From Candidatus Poribacteria bacterium (GTDB lineage Bacteria; Poribacteria; WGA-4E; WGA-3G): 40,264 nt of DNA. The stretch covers positions 1-40,264 of the forward strand of contig JAPPBX010000103.1 of the NCBI GenBank assembly GCA_026702755.1, in the 5' to 3' direction. Positions 15,658-24,008 of the stretch are shown piece by piece (position 1 is the stretch's first letter; every line of letters begins with the position of its first letter). Both the position numbers and the translations under genes were made by a program. Below the pieces are notes generated by a model, which saw only the letters and a list, made by a program, of their open reading frames with translations, had not been told where the DNA came from and did not search any database.

Positions 15658-15737
15658 AATAGACGCGTTGTGCGTGGTCCCTATTATATTTTGTTATCTC
15701 GCAAACACCAATTAATCTAAAAGGAGATAAAAACAGT

Positions 15738-16865
15738 ATGAGAATTCAAAAAGTTCGGGCGTTTCCACTTGCTTACCCGGAGCCACACTACAAAGGTATC
15801 GAACGCTATATCACGCTCGCCCGTGTGGAAAGCGACGATGGTCTTGTGGGTTGGGGGGAGTGTATCTCACAATTTCGAGAAGCGACACTCGCAACAAAGA
15901 TAATCATTGAGCAGGGATTTGCACCGATGCTTACCGGTGAAGATGCTTTAGATGTGGAACGACACTGGCAGAAGATGCTCGACCACATCTGGTGGTATGG
16001 ACCCGAAGGCATCGCTGCATTCGCTGTCAGTGCTGTAGATATGGCGTTGTGGGACTTAAAAGGCAAGGCACTCGGTTTACCCGTTTGTAAACTCCTTGGG
16101 GGTCAAATACACGACAAAATTATTGCCATGGCATCAATCATCTTTGATATGGAAGACTTGGACTGGACACTCAACGAATTTGGGTGGTTGCGAGAGCAGA
16201 ACTACCGCGTTGTCAAAGGCGGTTGGGGGATGCGCCCAGAGGCGGTATTCGGTCTCGACCGCCAGCGTGACATTGAGATGGTGCGTCGCGTGCGTGAGGT
16301 CATCGGAGATGAGCTTGAGTTGGTCGTTGATACGCCTGGGCACCGTCGCGTTTGGGATGTCCCGACAGCCATCCAACGCTTCCGAGATTTGGAGCCCTAT
16401 CGGCTCAAATGGATCGAGCAACCCTTACCGCCCGATAACTTTGAAGCGTACGCCCAGCTACGTGCATCGGTCATGACACCCATCGGTACAGGTGAGGATG
16501 AGTGGGACGTTGAGAGTTACAAACGGCTCATCCAATCCGGTGGGGTCGATATCGTACAAATTGATCCGGGACGTTGCCATGGGCTCACCGGCTGCCGACA
16601 TGCTATCAAATTGATTGAGGCGGAGAGTCTACAGTTCAGTGCCCATACATGGAGCAGTGCCCTAAACACTGCTGCGAGTTTGCACATGCTCGCGATTTCG
16701 GCACATGCCGATTGTGCAGATTTCAAGCCCCACGAATCCCCAATGCAGCATGAATTGGCCAGCGATCCGTGGGTACAAGAGGACGGTTATATCGCCATTC
16801 GCGACACGCCAGGATTGGGGATTACGGTGCGAGAAGATGTTGTGGAAAAATATTCGTTTGGATAG
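15738..16865 (+). CDS. Mandelate racemase/muconate lactonizing enzyme family protein
   Basis: A 375-residue enolase-superfamily enzyme. The N-terminal capping domain (GLVGWGECISQF) precedes the barrel. Metal ligands are D198 (VVDTPG), E227 (IEQP) and E253 (GTGEDEW). K160 (VVKGGWG) and H303 (SAHTWSSA) are candidate acid/base residues. The first Lys of the usual KxK is Val here, so this is not a standard muconate lactonizing enzyme; a sugar-acid dehydratase or racemase is likely. AAAAGGAG precedes the start. It converges on the repeat protein gene, with a strong hairpin between them. No neighbour defines the substrate. Confidence 0.88.
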   Translation: MRIQKVRAFPLAYPEPHYKGIERYITLARVESDDGLVGWGECISQFREATLATKIIIEQGFAPMLTGEDALDVERHWQKMLDHIWWYGPEGIAAFAVSAVDMALWDLKGKALGLPVCKLLGGQIHDKIIAMASIIFDMEDLDWTLNEFGWLREQNYRVVKGGWGMRPEAVFGLDRQRDIEMVRRVREVIGDELELVVDTPGHRRVWDVPTAIQRFRDLEPYRLKWIEQPLPPDNFEAYAQLRASVMTPIGTGEDEWDVESYKRLIQSGGVDIVQIDPGRCHGLTGCRHAIKLIEAESLQFSAHTWSSALNTAASLHMLAISAHADCADFKPHESPMQHELASDPWVQEDGYIAIRDTPGLGITVREDVVEKYSFG

Positions 16866-16879
16866 TAAGTCCGCTGCTG

Positions 16880-16930
16880 CGGAAGCACGGACGACGAACC
16901 ACTTTGGGGTTAAGTGATTTCGTGCTTCCG
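16880..16930. terminator. Intrinsic terminator between convergent genes
   Basis: CGGAAGCACG and CGTGCTTCCG form a perfect 10-bp stem followed by TTTATT on the plus strand. It lies directly after the enolase-family gene stop and before the stop of the convergent gene. Confidence 0.7.
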
Positions 16931-16938
16931 TTTATTAA

Positions 16939-17409
16939 TTAGGGTTTTAATACACGCGCAGTACCCAATTTATCAACTAAGTAAGCAACACCACCACCCT
17001 CATCTATACCCAAGAGAATCCTTGCGTTTCCATCAGGCGCGAAAAGTGATAGGACCCCGCCGCCCTCATTCACCATGAGAGAAGCCCCGGTTTTCTCCTT
17101 TGACCCCTGAACTGTCACAAAGCCATTACCCTCCGCAACCAAAAGAGAAGCGGCACCCACCCCTTTTGGACCATAAGTTACTACACGTCCGCCATCTCTA
17201 TTCCAAGAGATATGAACCCGAGGATCCATATCATCACTCATTACCCTTATATCTTTACGCACGATTAGCTCTCGGACGGTCAGTTTATCAAACGTTTCAG
17301 ACCCAAATTGTGCTTCAGTATTGCTGTTCATGTTCCCGATCATAAAACCAGCAAGGGTCAGCAATCCCCCTAAAGTCATATATTTCAATTTTTCACGCAA
17401 TCTAAACAT
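16939..17409 (-). CDS. Secreted or anchored protein with 22-residue repeats
   Basis: 156 residues when started at the ATG preceded by GAAGGAG; a longer upstream start (17439) lacks such a site. Residues 8-25 form a hydrophobic segment ending in an SNTEAQF region, either a signal peptide or an anchor. From residue 71 a four-fold repeat with exact 22-residue spacing appears: RDGG (71-74), EGNG (93-96), EGGG (115-118) and EGGG (137-140), each followed by hydrophobic alternation (FVTV, VLSL, VAYL). This suggests a beta-solenoid or stacked hairpins. No enzyme motif is seen. It follows the dehydrogenase gene by 40 bases on the same strand. Confidence 0.65.
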   Translation of the reverse strand: MFRLREKLKYMTLGGLLTLAGFMIGNMNSNTEAQFGSETFDKLTVRELIVRKDIRVMSDDMDPRVHISWNRDGGRVVTYGPKGVGAASLLVAEGNGFVTVQGSKEKTGASLMVNEGGGVLSLFAPDGNARILLGIDEGGGVAYLVDKLGTARVLKP

Positions 17410-17449
17410 TATAGATTCTCCTTCTATTGTCGAAGCCAATTGTGGTTCG

Positions 17450-18382
17450 TTACGTTGCTTTCACGACACCTTTGATGTAACTTCCATCACCACTCGTCGC
17501 TTCTTTGAGCAGTGCTGGATAATCCTTAAGCGACACAGTGTGCGTTATGAGGGGCTTTAAGTCAATGATACCCCGTTCGAGGAACCGGATCGCTGGCAGG
17601 AACGGGTCCCGAATCTTTGCGCCGGGCGATGAACTCACCAAATTAAACGCGCCGCCGTGCCACGCGGCACCGTTGAATGTTACTTCCTCGCGAATACAAC
17701 CGAAAAGATTGATATGTCCACCTTGGCGAACAATCTTCGTGGCGAGATTTAACCCTGCAGCCTTACCGGAACAGTCGAATACCACGTCAATCGGGCGTGC
17801 TCTTAGCTCTGATATTAACTCGGAGGCATCAATTTCCTTAGGATTATACGTAGATTCAGCACCGAGCGATTCTGCCAGTTCCAGACGTTTCTCAACGAGA
17901 TCAATGGCGATAAGATCATGCGTGTAGAATCGGCTCAATGCCTGAACAAACATAAGTCCCATAAAACCGCATCCGATAACTGCTACGTTGTCGGCGGGTC
18001 GCAAGGGGGCAGTGTCGAGACCTGTTACAACGCACGAAGCCGGCTCAACAAGCCAGTATTCGTCCGCAATATCCGATTCTGGAAGGATATATAGGTCTTC
18101 AGTTGAACAGTTCTTGATACCATCGAACCCCAACGCTACGCTCGCAACACGCATCCCTTCCTCAATATCTCGGACACCGCTCCCAACTTTGGTGACATAA
18201 CCAACGCCTTCATGTCCCGGCGGCGCGTAACCACCGTCCCGAAAGGTTGCTAAGTCCCAGGCGCAGACACCACATGCAGCATGCTGAACCTGCACTTCAC
18301 CCGCCTGTGGATCAGCGACATCAATATCAATAATTTCGACACCGCCGTTTTCTCCATACTTAACCGTTTGCGTTTTCATCAT
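17450..18382 (-). CDS. Zinc-type alcohol dehydrogenase-like protein
   Basis: About 310 residues of the medium-chain dehydrogenase/reductase family. The catalytic zinc segment is CGVCAWD with the GHEGVG box (PPGHEGVGYV). The cofactor site is AVIGCGFMGLMF. The structural-zinc lobe with four Cys is missing, and the protein is shorter than the usual 340-350 residues because that loop is reduced. Likely NAD(P)-dependent oxidation of a sugar or polyol; the substrate is unknown. Of several near starts, ATG at 18382 has GAAGGG correctly spaced; the first in-frame ATG at 18391 directly abuts that site. An extended -10 promoter lies upstream. Confidence 0.85.
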   Translation of the reverse strand: MMKTQTVKYGENGGVEIIDIDVADPQAGEVQVQHAACGVCAWDLATFRDGGYAPPGHEGVGYVTKVGSGVRDIEEGMRVASVALGFDGIKNCSTEDLYILPESDIADEYWLVEPASCVVTGLDTAPLRPADNVAVIGCGFMGLMFVQALSRFYTHDLIAIDLVEKRLELAESLGAESTYNPKEIDASELISELRARPIDVVFDCSGKAAGLNLATKIVRQGGHINLFGCIREEVTFNGAAWHGGAFNLVSSSPGAKIRDPFLPAIRFLERGIIDLKPLITHTVSLKDYPALLKEATSGDGSYIKGVVKAT

Positions 18383-18438
18383 TTGGCACATCCCTTCTTA
18401 CATTGCTCCAATAGAGAACGATAACACGATTTCTTCAG

Positions 18439-18447
18439 ATTATAGCA
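18439..18447 (-). promoter_or_regulatory. Extended -10 promoter of the dehydrogenase gene
   Basis: On the minus strand TGCTATAAT is an extended -10 box (TGn plus perfect TATAAT) about 57 bases before the chosen start; no good -35 is visible, as is common for this class. Confidence 0.5.
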
Positions 18448-18479
18448 TACATCAGATGAGATATGGACGATTTTTTGGA

Positions 18480-19367
18480 TTACTCGGTGGTGTCGTTTTC
18501 ACAGCCATCAGATTCTATGAGGTACGGAACCCGCCAGTCAGTCTTTGGGATATAGCGTTTCCAGAATAGGATAACGCATGGGACGCTAATGACAAGTGCT
18601 ATCAGCCCTATGCTCCAAGATTCTTGAAATCCGGCAATTGTTTCGTACGAAATGGAGGAATCGATGTCCATTGTAAGAGACTCCATAATCCAAGCGGTTA
18701 GGTTATTTAGAATGTGGAGGCTAATCGGTATAAAAAGGGATTTTGTCCGAATATAAAGAATAGCCATCGCACAAGCAAAGCAGAACGCACCGAGGAAATT
18801 AGTATGCAGAAGTGCAAAGACAGCTGATGAAGCGAAAATAGCCCGTGGTATACCCCACTTGACAGTCCATCGCGTTAGCAAAATTCCACGTGCGAAAAAC
18901 TCCTCCAGCACAGGTGCAACCAACACAATTGTGAGGTAATTTACCATATTCGCGAGGATATGGTTATCACCGCTCTTCCAAATCATTATTGTGGAACTCT
19001 CGAGGTACCACGACTTGACAAATCCCGGAAAAACGTAGGATAATGGCAAAAATAGAAGGTAAAGAGAGGCAATGGCGACGACCACAAGTGGCACTACCCA
19101 GAGGCTATACCGTCCCAGTGTACGCCATGTCGGAAGTGTTCCAAACAGTCGGTCATAAGACAAATTTGCGCGGGATAGTCCCCCAAGGTTAAACAGAAAG
19201 AAGAAGCCGTACAAAAATAAACTCAATAGTGCGCTTGGAAGTGGAGAGCCGCTGAATCTAAAGAGAATAGCGATAGTAATGAAACTGGCGACAAGTGCCA
19301 AAATACCCTTTATTATCAGTGTCCTACTGCGAAGTCCGCGACACGTTTCAAACGGATTATCTTGCAT
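18480..19367 (-). CDS. CPBP (CAAX-like) intramembrane metalloprotease
   Basis: A 295-residue membrane protein with about seven or eight hydrophobic segments. The CPBP/Abi protease motifs are all present: E155-E156-x3-R160 in LEEFFARG, H188 in FALLHTN and H218 in SLHILNN. Family members cleave membrane substrates or process and protect against small peptides; no target is indicated here. No clear Shine-Dalgarno precedes the ATG. It lies 48 bases downstream of the galactonate-dehydratase-like gene on the same strand. Confidence 0.85.
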   Translation of the reverse strand: MQDNPFETCRGLRSRTLIIKGILALVASFITIAILFRFSGSPLPSALLSLFLYGFFFLFNLGGLSRANLSYDRLFGTLPTWRTLGRYSLWVVPLVVVAIASLYLLFLPLSYVFPGFVKSWYLESSTIMIWKSGDNHILANMVNYLTIVLVAPVLEEFFARGILLTRWTVKWGIPRAIFASSAVFALLHTNFLGAFCFACAMAILYIRTKSLFIPISLHILNNLTAWIMESLTMDIDSSISYETIAGFQESWSIGLIALVISVPCVILFWKRYIPKTDWRVPYLIESDGCENDTTE

Positions 19368-19415
19368 ATTGATATTTGCTTTTGCTGAGTAGTTGTCTGT
19401 TTATACGGTGTACTA

Positions 19416-20576
19416 CTACCAGTTCGTATGTGATCCGTCCCGTCGGCGTAGATGTGGCGGTTCCGCGAATTTGAATGTCTGTGCCGTTCCCAATTCTTCG
19501 TTAACCTCAACCCCCAAGCCGGGACCGTCCGGTACCGGTATAGATGCGCCTTCGAGCATGAGTTGCACAGGAAATAGGTCCTCGTCATAGTGTCCAGAAC
19601 TTTCTGTCGGCGAGGTGCGGATTTCTAACCAAGCGAAGTTGGTAACCGCCGCTGCGAGATGAACCGTCGCAGCCGTGCAGATGGGACCTAACGGGTTGTG
19701 TGGCATCAGGTCGATATAGTGCGCTTCTGCCAAGCCAGCGACCTTCATCGACTCGGTCAAACCACCGACATTGCACACGTCAAGACGAGCAAAGTTCGTG
19801 ATACCACGTTCCAGATAGGGAAGGAACTGCCATTTGCTGGAAAATTCCTCTCCAATCGCAAACGGCACATCCACCATCGTTCTTAGGGATTCATAAGCCT
19901 CTGGGGTCTCATCTCGGATGGGCTCCTCCAAAAAATCAAGCGTGCCAGAGGGCATACGTTGACAGAAGGACGCAGCTTCCGCAACACTTAGTCGGTGATG
20001 ATAATCGATGCCGAGAACAGGTTCAGATCCGATGGCTTCTCGAAGTGCCGTCAACCACTCCGCTGCGAGGCTGATAGATTCACGTGGTTCAAAGATATTT
20101 TCCTCACCCGGTTTTGCGCGATACAACACGTTTGTTCGGATGACGTTCCAACCCTTCTCAAGCAATAAATTTGCGTTCGCAATTAATTCTTCGAGCGTTG
20201 CAGCACCCGTCGTTGCAAAGCACGGGACCGCATCCCGTAGTTTGCCACCGAGCAATTGGTAGACCGGCACGTTCAACGCCTTCCCCACGATATCGTGGAG
20301 TGCAATGTCGATTGCTGAGATTGCACCTGTCAAGGCACGACCGCCTTCAAAATATTGGCTCCGGTACATCTCCTGCCACAACCCGCCGATCTGCATCGGG
20401 TCGCGCCCAATCAGGAATTCTCGGTAGTGCTTAACCGCGCCTGCCACAGCCAATTCTCGACTTGAAAGTCCGGATTCACCCCACCCATAAATACCTTCGT
20501 CGGTCTCCACTTTAACGATGTGTTGATTTCTGTGCCCTACCCAAACAGGATAAGGTTTGATGTCGGTAATTTTCAT
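19416..20576 (-). CDS. Galactonate dehydratase-like enolase-superfamily enzyme
   Basis: A 386-residue sugar-acid dehydratase candidate. Its active-site residues match E. coli DgoD with a constant offset of eight (DgoD numbers from memory: D183, H185, E209, E235, H285): D191 and H193 (GIDYHH), E217 (FLEEP), E243 (IGEE) and H293 (MPHNPLGP). The second-strand lysine is Arg here (VIRTN), again as in dehydratases of this group. GGGAG lies about ten bases before the start. It would convert an aldonate to its 2-keto-3-deoxy acid; which aldonate cannot be told from sequence. Confidence 0.88.
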   Translation of the reverse strand: MKITDIKPYPVWVGHRNQHIVKVETDEGIYGWGESGLSSRELAVAGAVKHYREFLIGRDPMQIGGLWQEMYRSQYFEGGRALTGAISAIDIALHDIVGKALNVPVYQLLGGKLRDAVPCFATTGAATLEELIANANLLLEKGWNVIRTNVLYRAKPGEENIFEPRESISLAAEWLTALREAIGSEPVLGIDYHHRLSVAEAASFCQRMPSGTLDFLEEPIRDETPEAYESLRTMVDVPFAIGEEFSSKWQFLPYLERGITNFARLDVCNVGGLTESMKVAGLAEAHYIDLMPHNPLGPICTAATVHLAAAVTNFAWLEIRTSPTESSGHYDEDLFPVQLMLEGASIPVPDGPGLGVEVNEELGTAQTFKFAEPPHLRRRDGSHTNW

Positions 20577-20710
20577 AATCGGTTTCTCCCGTAAGTCTTG
20601 ATTTTACTGAGGAAGTGATCTATCTGCTGTAGGGCGATGAATGGTAGATTGAGGAAGAATAGTGATATTAGCGACGACAGGATCGTTTGCGTTGCGGGGC
20701 TGCGGACGAT

Positions 20711-21121
20711 TTAATCCGTAAAGATGTGCCAGAGCCAGAGCGTTGCCACCATTGATACGACCCAACCTACTGCTGATATCTCTATCCGTCGGTCCTTGAT
20801 AAAATTTTTGTATGCCTCGGTATAGGTGCTAACATATTTAGGGGACTTGCCTAACAGCCGATCACTCGGAACTGTCGGGTTACTTACGCTTGCATGGACG
20901 ACGGCGAACACCCAGCACCCAGTGCCGTAAGTGAACCAACGCAAGTCTGCGTTGATTCCCACGTCGTTTCTGGCGTTTTCTTGCGCGAGTTTGATGGTTG
21001 GATCAACACGTGGTCCTTCCATTTCTGGTCATGTCATTGCTTCTGCTGGAAGTATCAGCACATAGATACTGGTCAGCATGAGGATTATCATCATCGTGGT
21101 GTATCTAAAAATGGGGTTCAT
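20711..21121 (-). pseudogene. Membrane protein gene interrupted by in-frame TGA
   Basis: From an ATG with AAGGAG well placed, the minus strand encodes a clear signal peptide (MNPIFRYTTMMIILMLTSIY, then VLILPAEA). It meets TGA as codon 31 (21029-21031) and continues in the same frame for 105 more codons. The continuation has LAQENARNDV, a GTGCW segment, then SDRLLGKSPKYVSTYTEAYK and a final hydrophobic helix. That layout matches a small two-helix membrane protein family (RLLGKSPEYV-type) known from related genomes. As it stands, translation would give either a 30-residue peptide or, from the internal ATG at 21022, a 103-residue protein without its signal. A nonsense mutation or an assembly error is most likely; TGA is used as a normal stop elsewhere here. 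Confidence 0.65.
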
Positions 21122-21201
21122 AGGTTCTCCTTCACACCTAAGAAAATTTGAATGCCTTATCTACAGCCGATTTACGTTAATATAATGGGTCTATTACGGA
21201 A

Positions 21202-21230
21202 ATTATATCGGATTCTGATGTGTATGTCTA
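21202..21230 (-). promoter_or_regulatory. Promoter of the interrupted membrane protein gene
   Basis: On the minus strand TAGACA, a 17-base spacer and a perfect TATAAT, about 80 bases before the start codon. Confidence 0.5.
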
Positions 21231-21252
21231 TTCAAATTTGTAATACCACATC

Positions 21253-21281
21253 TTGAATCAAATAGGCGGATATGCTACAAT
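21253..21281 (+). promoter_or_regulatory. Promoter of the nitrilase operon
   Basis: TTGAAT (21253-21258) and TACAAT (21276-21281) with a 17-base spacer; the expected start of transcription is about 20 bases before the ATG at 21308. Confidence 0.6.
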
Positions 21282-21307
21282 GCCAAAAACGCAAAGGGGA
21301 TATTCAG

Positions 21308-22150
21308 ATGGCTGATAACCAGATTAAAGTGGCGGCATGCCAATTGCTTACAAGTGAAGACGTTTCCACCAGTACCGCAAAGGTGCTTCAGCAGATTGAA
21401 ACATGTGCGGAGATGGGCATCCAGATTGCGGCATTCCCTGAAGGATGTCTATTCGGCTACTGCTGTCGAACAGATTATTGGGAACGGACCTCTCCACAGG
21501 TTTTCAAGGAGGCTGAGGCGAAAATTGCCGAAGCTGCGCGTCGGCACGGGATGGCGGTTGTCGTCGGCTCCGCGCATCACGATGGGGAGAACTGGCACAA
21601 CGACTTGGCGATTTTTGACCAACAGGGAAGCCTCAAATACCGTTACGGCAAGACATTCCTCGCTGGGGAGCAGTGGTGCACGAACAACCGTAGTAAACTA
21701 CCGATTGTGCAGTTGGCGGGTGTTGACTGTTGCTTCATCATCTGTCACGATGTACGCTATCCAGAGTTAGTCAAACTTCCAGCAGCGATGGGTGCACAAC
21801 TCTGTATTTTCTGCTCCTGTGAATCGGGGTTGTTATCGGAATATAAACTCTCCGCGTATCGTGCGATGCCGATCTCACGTGCGACGGAAAACGGTATCTA
21901 TCTCATGATGGCGAATACGCCCGCGAATCCTGATGACATCCGCTCACCAGGTTCATCACACGGAAACTCGAAAATTGTACATCCGGATGGCAATATCATC
22001 ACGGAGGCTGGATTTTTCGGGGATGACATCGTTTCAGCGACAATAGACCTCTCACAGGCGACAGGTTCATCTGCGAAGCGGACTTGTAATGAAGACACAA
22101 TCCTTCGAGAATGGTTCCGACAGGGTTGTGAGTTTGTTGTGAAAGTCTGA
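21308..22150 (+). CDS. Carbon-nitrogen hydrolase (nitrilase superfamily)
   Basis: A 280-residue amidase/nitrilase fold enzyme with the catalytic triad E45 (AFPEG), K115 (YGKTFL) and C146 (IICHDVRYPE). The motif ICHDxRYPE is more typical of omega-amidase and N-carbamoyl-type amidases than of true nitrilases. The start at 21308 is chosen because GCAAAGGGGA precedes it by about seven bases and homologues begin with IKVAACQ; an upstream ATG at 21272 would overlap the promoter region. First gene of an apparent operon with an amidohydrolase and a Nudix protein. Substrate unknown. Confidence 0.9.
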   Translation: MADNQIKVAACQLLTSEDVSTSTAKVLQQIETCAEMGIQIAAFPEGCLFGYCCRTDYWERTSPQVFKEAEAKIAEAARRHGMAVVVGSAHHDGENWHNDLAIFDQQGSLKYRYGKTFLAGEQWCTNNRSKLPIVQLAGVDCCFIICHDVRYPELVKLPAAMGAQLCIFCSCESGLLSEYKLSAYRAMPISRATENGIYLMMANTPANPDDIRSPGSSHGNSKIVHPDGNIITEAGFFGDDIVSATIDLSQATGSSAKRTCNEDTILREWFRQGCEFVVKV

Positions 22151-22152
22151 AA

Positions 22153-22247
22153 TCAACCGTCAACTGTCAGTGGTCAGTAAAGAGGATTTCGGTTAACCGA
22201 GCGTCTCTTCCACTGATAGCTGATGGTCTCCGACAGCCGATAGCCAC
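22153..22247. repeat. Dispersed TCAGTAA/CTGAtnGCtGA repeat, copy 1
   Basis: Between the nitrilase and amidohydrolase genes. It starts GTCAGTGGTCAGTAA, has a middle GGATTTCGGTTAACC and ends in tandem CTGATAGCTGATGG units. A reverse-oriented, diverged copy with the same order of blocks lies at about 32556-32640. The downstream Shine-Dalgarno AAAGGAG follows directly. Confidence 0.65.
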
Positions 22248-22263
22248 TAAAGGAGTTGGATTT

Positions 22264-23517
22264 ATGTCAAATCAAACTGTTCAAATCCGTGCCGCTCGAC
22301 TCGTTGACGGGGTAAGCACATCCAGCAAAACGGATCAGGCGATTCTTGTGACCGATGGACGGATTGATACCGTTGGATGTCAAGAAGAAATTGAGAAACG
22401 AACACCACCTGACGCGCAACTTATCGACCTCGGGGACGCGTATCTTGCGCCGGGTCTCATTGATGGGCATACGCATCTGAGCCTTGCAGGCGATGGACGG
22501 AACTACGTTCAGATGTTCTCTGAAACCGATGAGATGATGGTATTGACGGGTGCGATGAACCTGCAACGCCACCTTGCCGCAGGGATTACGACGATCCGTG
22601 AGCACGGCGCGAGGAATAAGGTCGGTTTTACACTCAAGGAAGGACTGGAACGCGGTTATATTCCGGGTCCCCGCACCTTAGTGAGTGGACGACCTATCAC
22701 CTGTACAGGTGGACACTTCCACATGTGTAACGAGACAGCGGATGGCGAGGCTGAGATGCGCCGCTCGGTCCGTCGATTAGTTCACGAAGGGGCAGATTAT
22801 ATCAAGATCATGGCATCAGGCGGTGGGACTGCTGGGACGATTCCTGGACGCGCCAGTTACTCTGTCGCCGAGTTGCACGCCGCTGTCCACGAGGCGCATC
22901 ACTTCCATCGACTCACGGTGGCACATTGCCGCGCGAAGGAATCGATGGTACGAGCGGTTGAAGCAGGAATTGATTTGATGGAGCATGCCGAATTTCTCGA
23001 TCCGGACGGCGAACTCCGTTTTGATCCAAAAATAGCTGAGATGATGGCGGAATCCGGTATCTGGATTAGTCCGACCCTTCAAGCGTGGACAGGTTATCCA
23101 CGCATCGTTGAACTCCGTACGAAACGTGACACCGATACGATTTCCGGTGATGAAATGACCGAATTGCAACGGCTTGAAGCGCGGGCAGAAGTGCGCTTAG
23201 ATGTGATGCGCCGCATGCTCGACTACGGACTCCACGAACGGATTGTTCCGGGCACCGATTCAGGGGTCGGCAATCTCGCATTCGGTCATCTCGACTACGA
23301 TTTGCAATTGCTTGTCCAAGTCGGGTTTACACCTGCGGAGGCATTCATCTCGGCGACCCGTATCTCCGCTGAAGCGATCGGCATGGCAAATGACATCGGG
23401 ACCATTGCACCCGGTAAGATCGCCGATCTCGTTGCTTTCGAGGGCGATCCTACGAATGATGTAAATGCTTTTAGCCGAGTAACTGCAGTATTTCAAGCGG
23501 GGCAACGCGTGAAATGA
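22264..23517 (+). CDS. Amidohydrolase, imidazolonepropionase-like
   Basis: A 417-residue metal-dependent amidohydrolase with a small composite beta domain at both ends. Metal ligands visible: H69-x-H71 (DGHTHLSL), K181 as a candidate carboxylated lysine (YIKIMASGG), H221 (VAHCRAK), H241 (MEHAEF) and D332 (PGTDSG). This set resembles the Xaa-Pro/imidazolonepropionase-related group, which cleaves cyclic or peptide amides. AAAGGAG precedes the ATG. The stop overlaps the next start (ATGA), so coupling with the Nudix gene is likely. With the upstream amidase it could form a pathway for an amide or hydantoin-like compound, which is an inference. Confidence 0.88.
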   Translation: MSNQTVQIRAARLVDGVSTSSKTDQAILVTDGRIDTVGCQEEIEKRTPPDAQLIDLGDAYLAPGLIDGHTHLSLAGDGRNYVQMFSETDEMMVLTGAMNLQRHLAAGITTIREHGARNKVGFTLKEGLERGYIPGPRTLVSGRPITCTGGHFHMCNETADGEAEMRRSVRRLVHEGADYIKIMASGGGTAGTIPGRASYSVAELHAAVHEAHHFHRLTVAHCRAKESMVRAVEAGIDLMEHAEFLDPDGELRFDPKIAEMMAESGIWISPTLQAWTGYPRIVELRTKRDTDTISGDEMTELQRLEARAEVRLDVMRRMLDYGLHERIVPGTDSGVGNLAFGHLDYDLQLLVQVGFTPAEAFISATRISAEAIGMANDIGTIAPGKIADLVAFEGDPTNDVNAFSRVTAVFQAGQRVK

Positions 23518-23990
23518 GCCACAATATGCAGTCAAACATTGGCCACACTCTCATTCAGCAATTGTTAACTGAGGCTCAAAGAGACAGCGTGCAAAAGTTG
23601 GTCGTGGGTGCTGTCATCTGTAAAAACAACAAATTCTTGCTCCTGGAGCGAGTGCCTTCTGACTCTATGGGTGGATTTGTTGGGATTCCAAGTGGTACCG
23701 TGGAGACGGGGGAAGACCTACTCACAGCACTCGCCCGGGAAGTACAGGAAGAGACAGGACTTCTCGTAACATCAGTTCTTGAGTATCTCGGATCCTTTGA
23801 TTGGACATCCAGTTCCGGCAAGAAAACGAGACATTTCAACTTTTTTGTTGAAGTTGAGGATGGTGAAATCAAACTCAGTTCTACTGAACACCAAGCATAC
23901 TATTTTGTGGAGTTTTCTGGTGAAAATTTCACAACGCTTAACATCTCAAACGAGACAAAAGAGGTTCTCAGGATTGCGGCACAACAGTAG
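23514..23990 (+). CDS. Nudix hydrolase
   Basis: 158 residues with a perfect Nudix box at 61-83, G-x5-E-x7-RE-V-Q-EE-T-G-L (G61, E67, R75-E76, E79-E80, G82). The family hydrolyses nucleoside diphosphates linked to another moiety, using Mg2+. The first ATG overlaps the preceding stop (ATGA); an ATG at 23526 is an alternative start. The N-terminal helix (HTLIQQLLTEAQRDSVQKLV) before the domain suggests a GDP-mannose or ADP-sugar type member, but the substrate is not determined. It converges with the PhyH gene, with 18 bases between stops. Confidence 0.9.
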   Translation: MSHNMQSNIGHTLIQQLLTEAQRDSVQKLVVGAVICKNNKFLLLERVPSDSMGGFVGIPSGTVETGEDLLTALAREVQEETGLLVTSVLEYLGSFDWTSSSGKKTRHFNFFVEVEDGEIKLSSTEHQAYYFVEFSGENFTTLNISNETKEVLRIAAQQ

Positions 23991-24008
23991 CTTAAGCACT
24001 TGGTCAGA

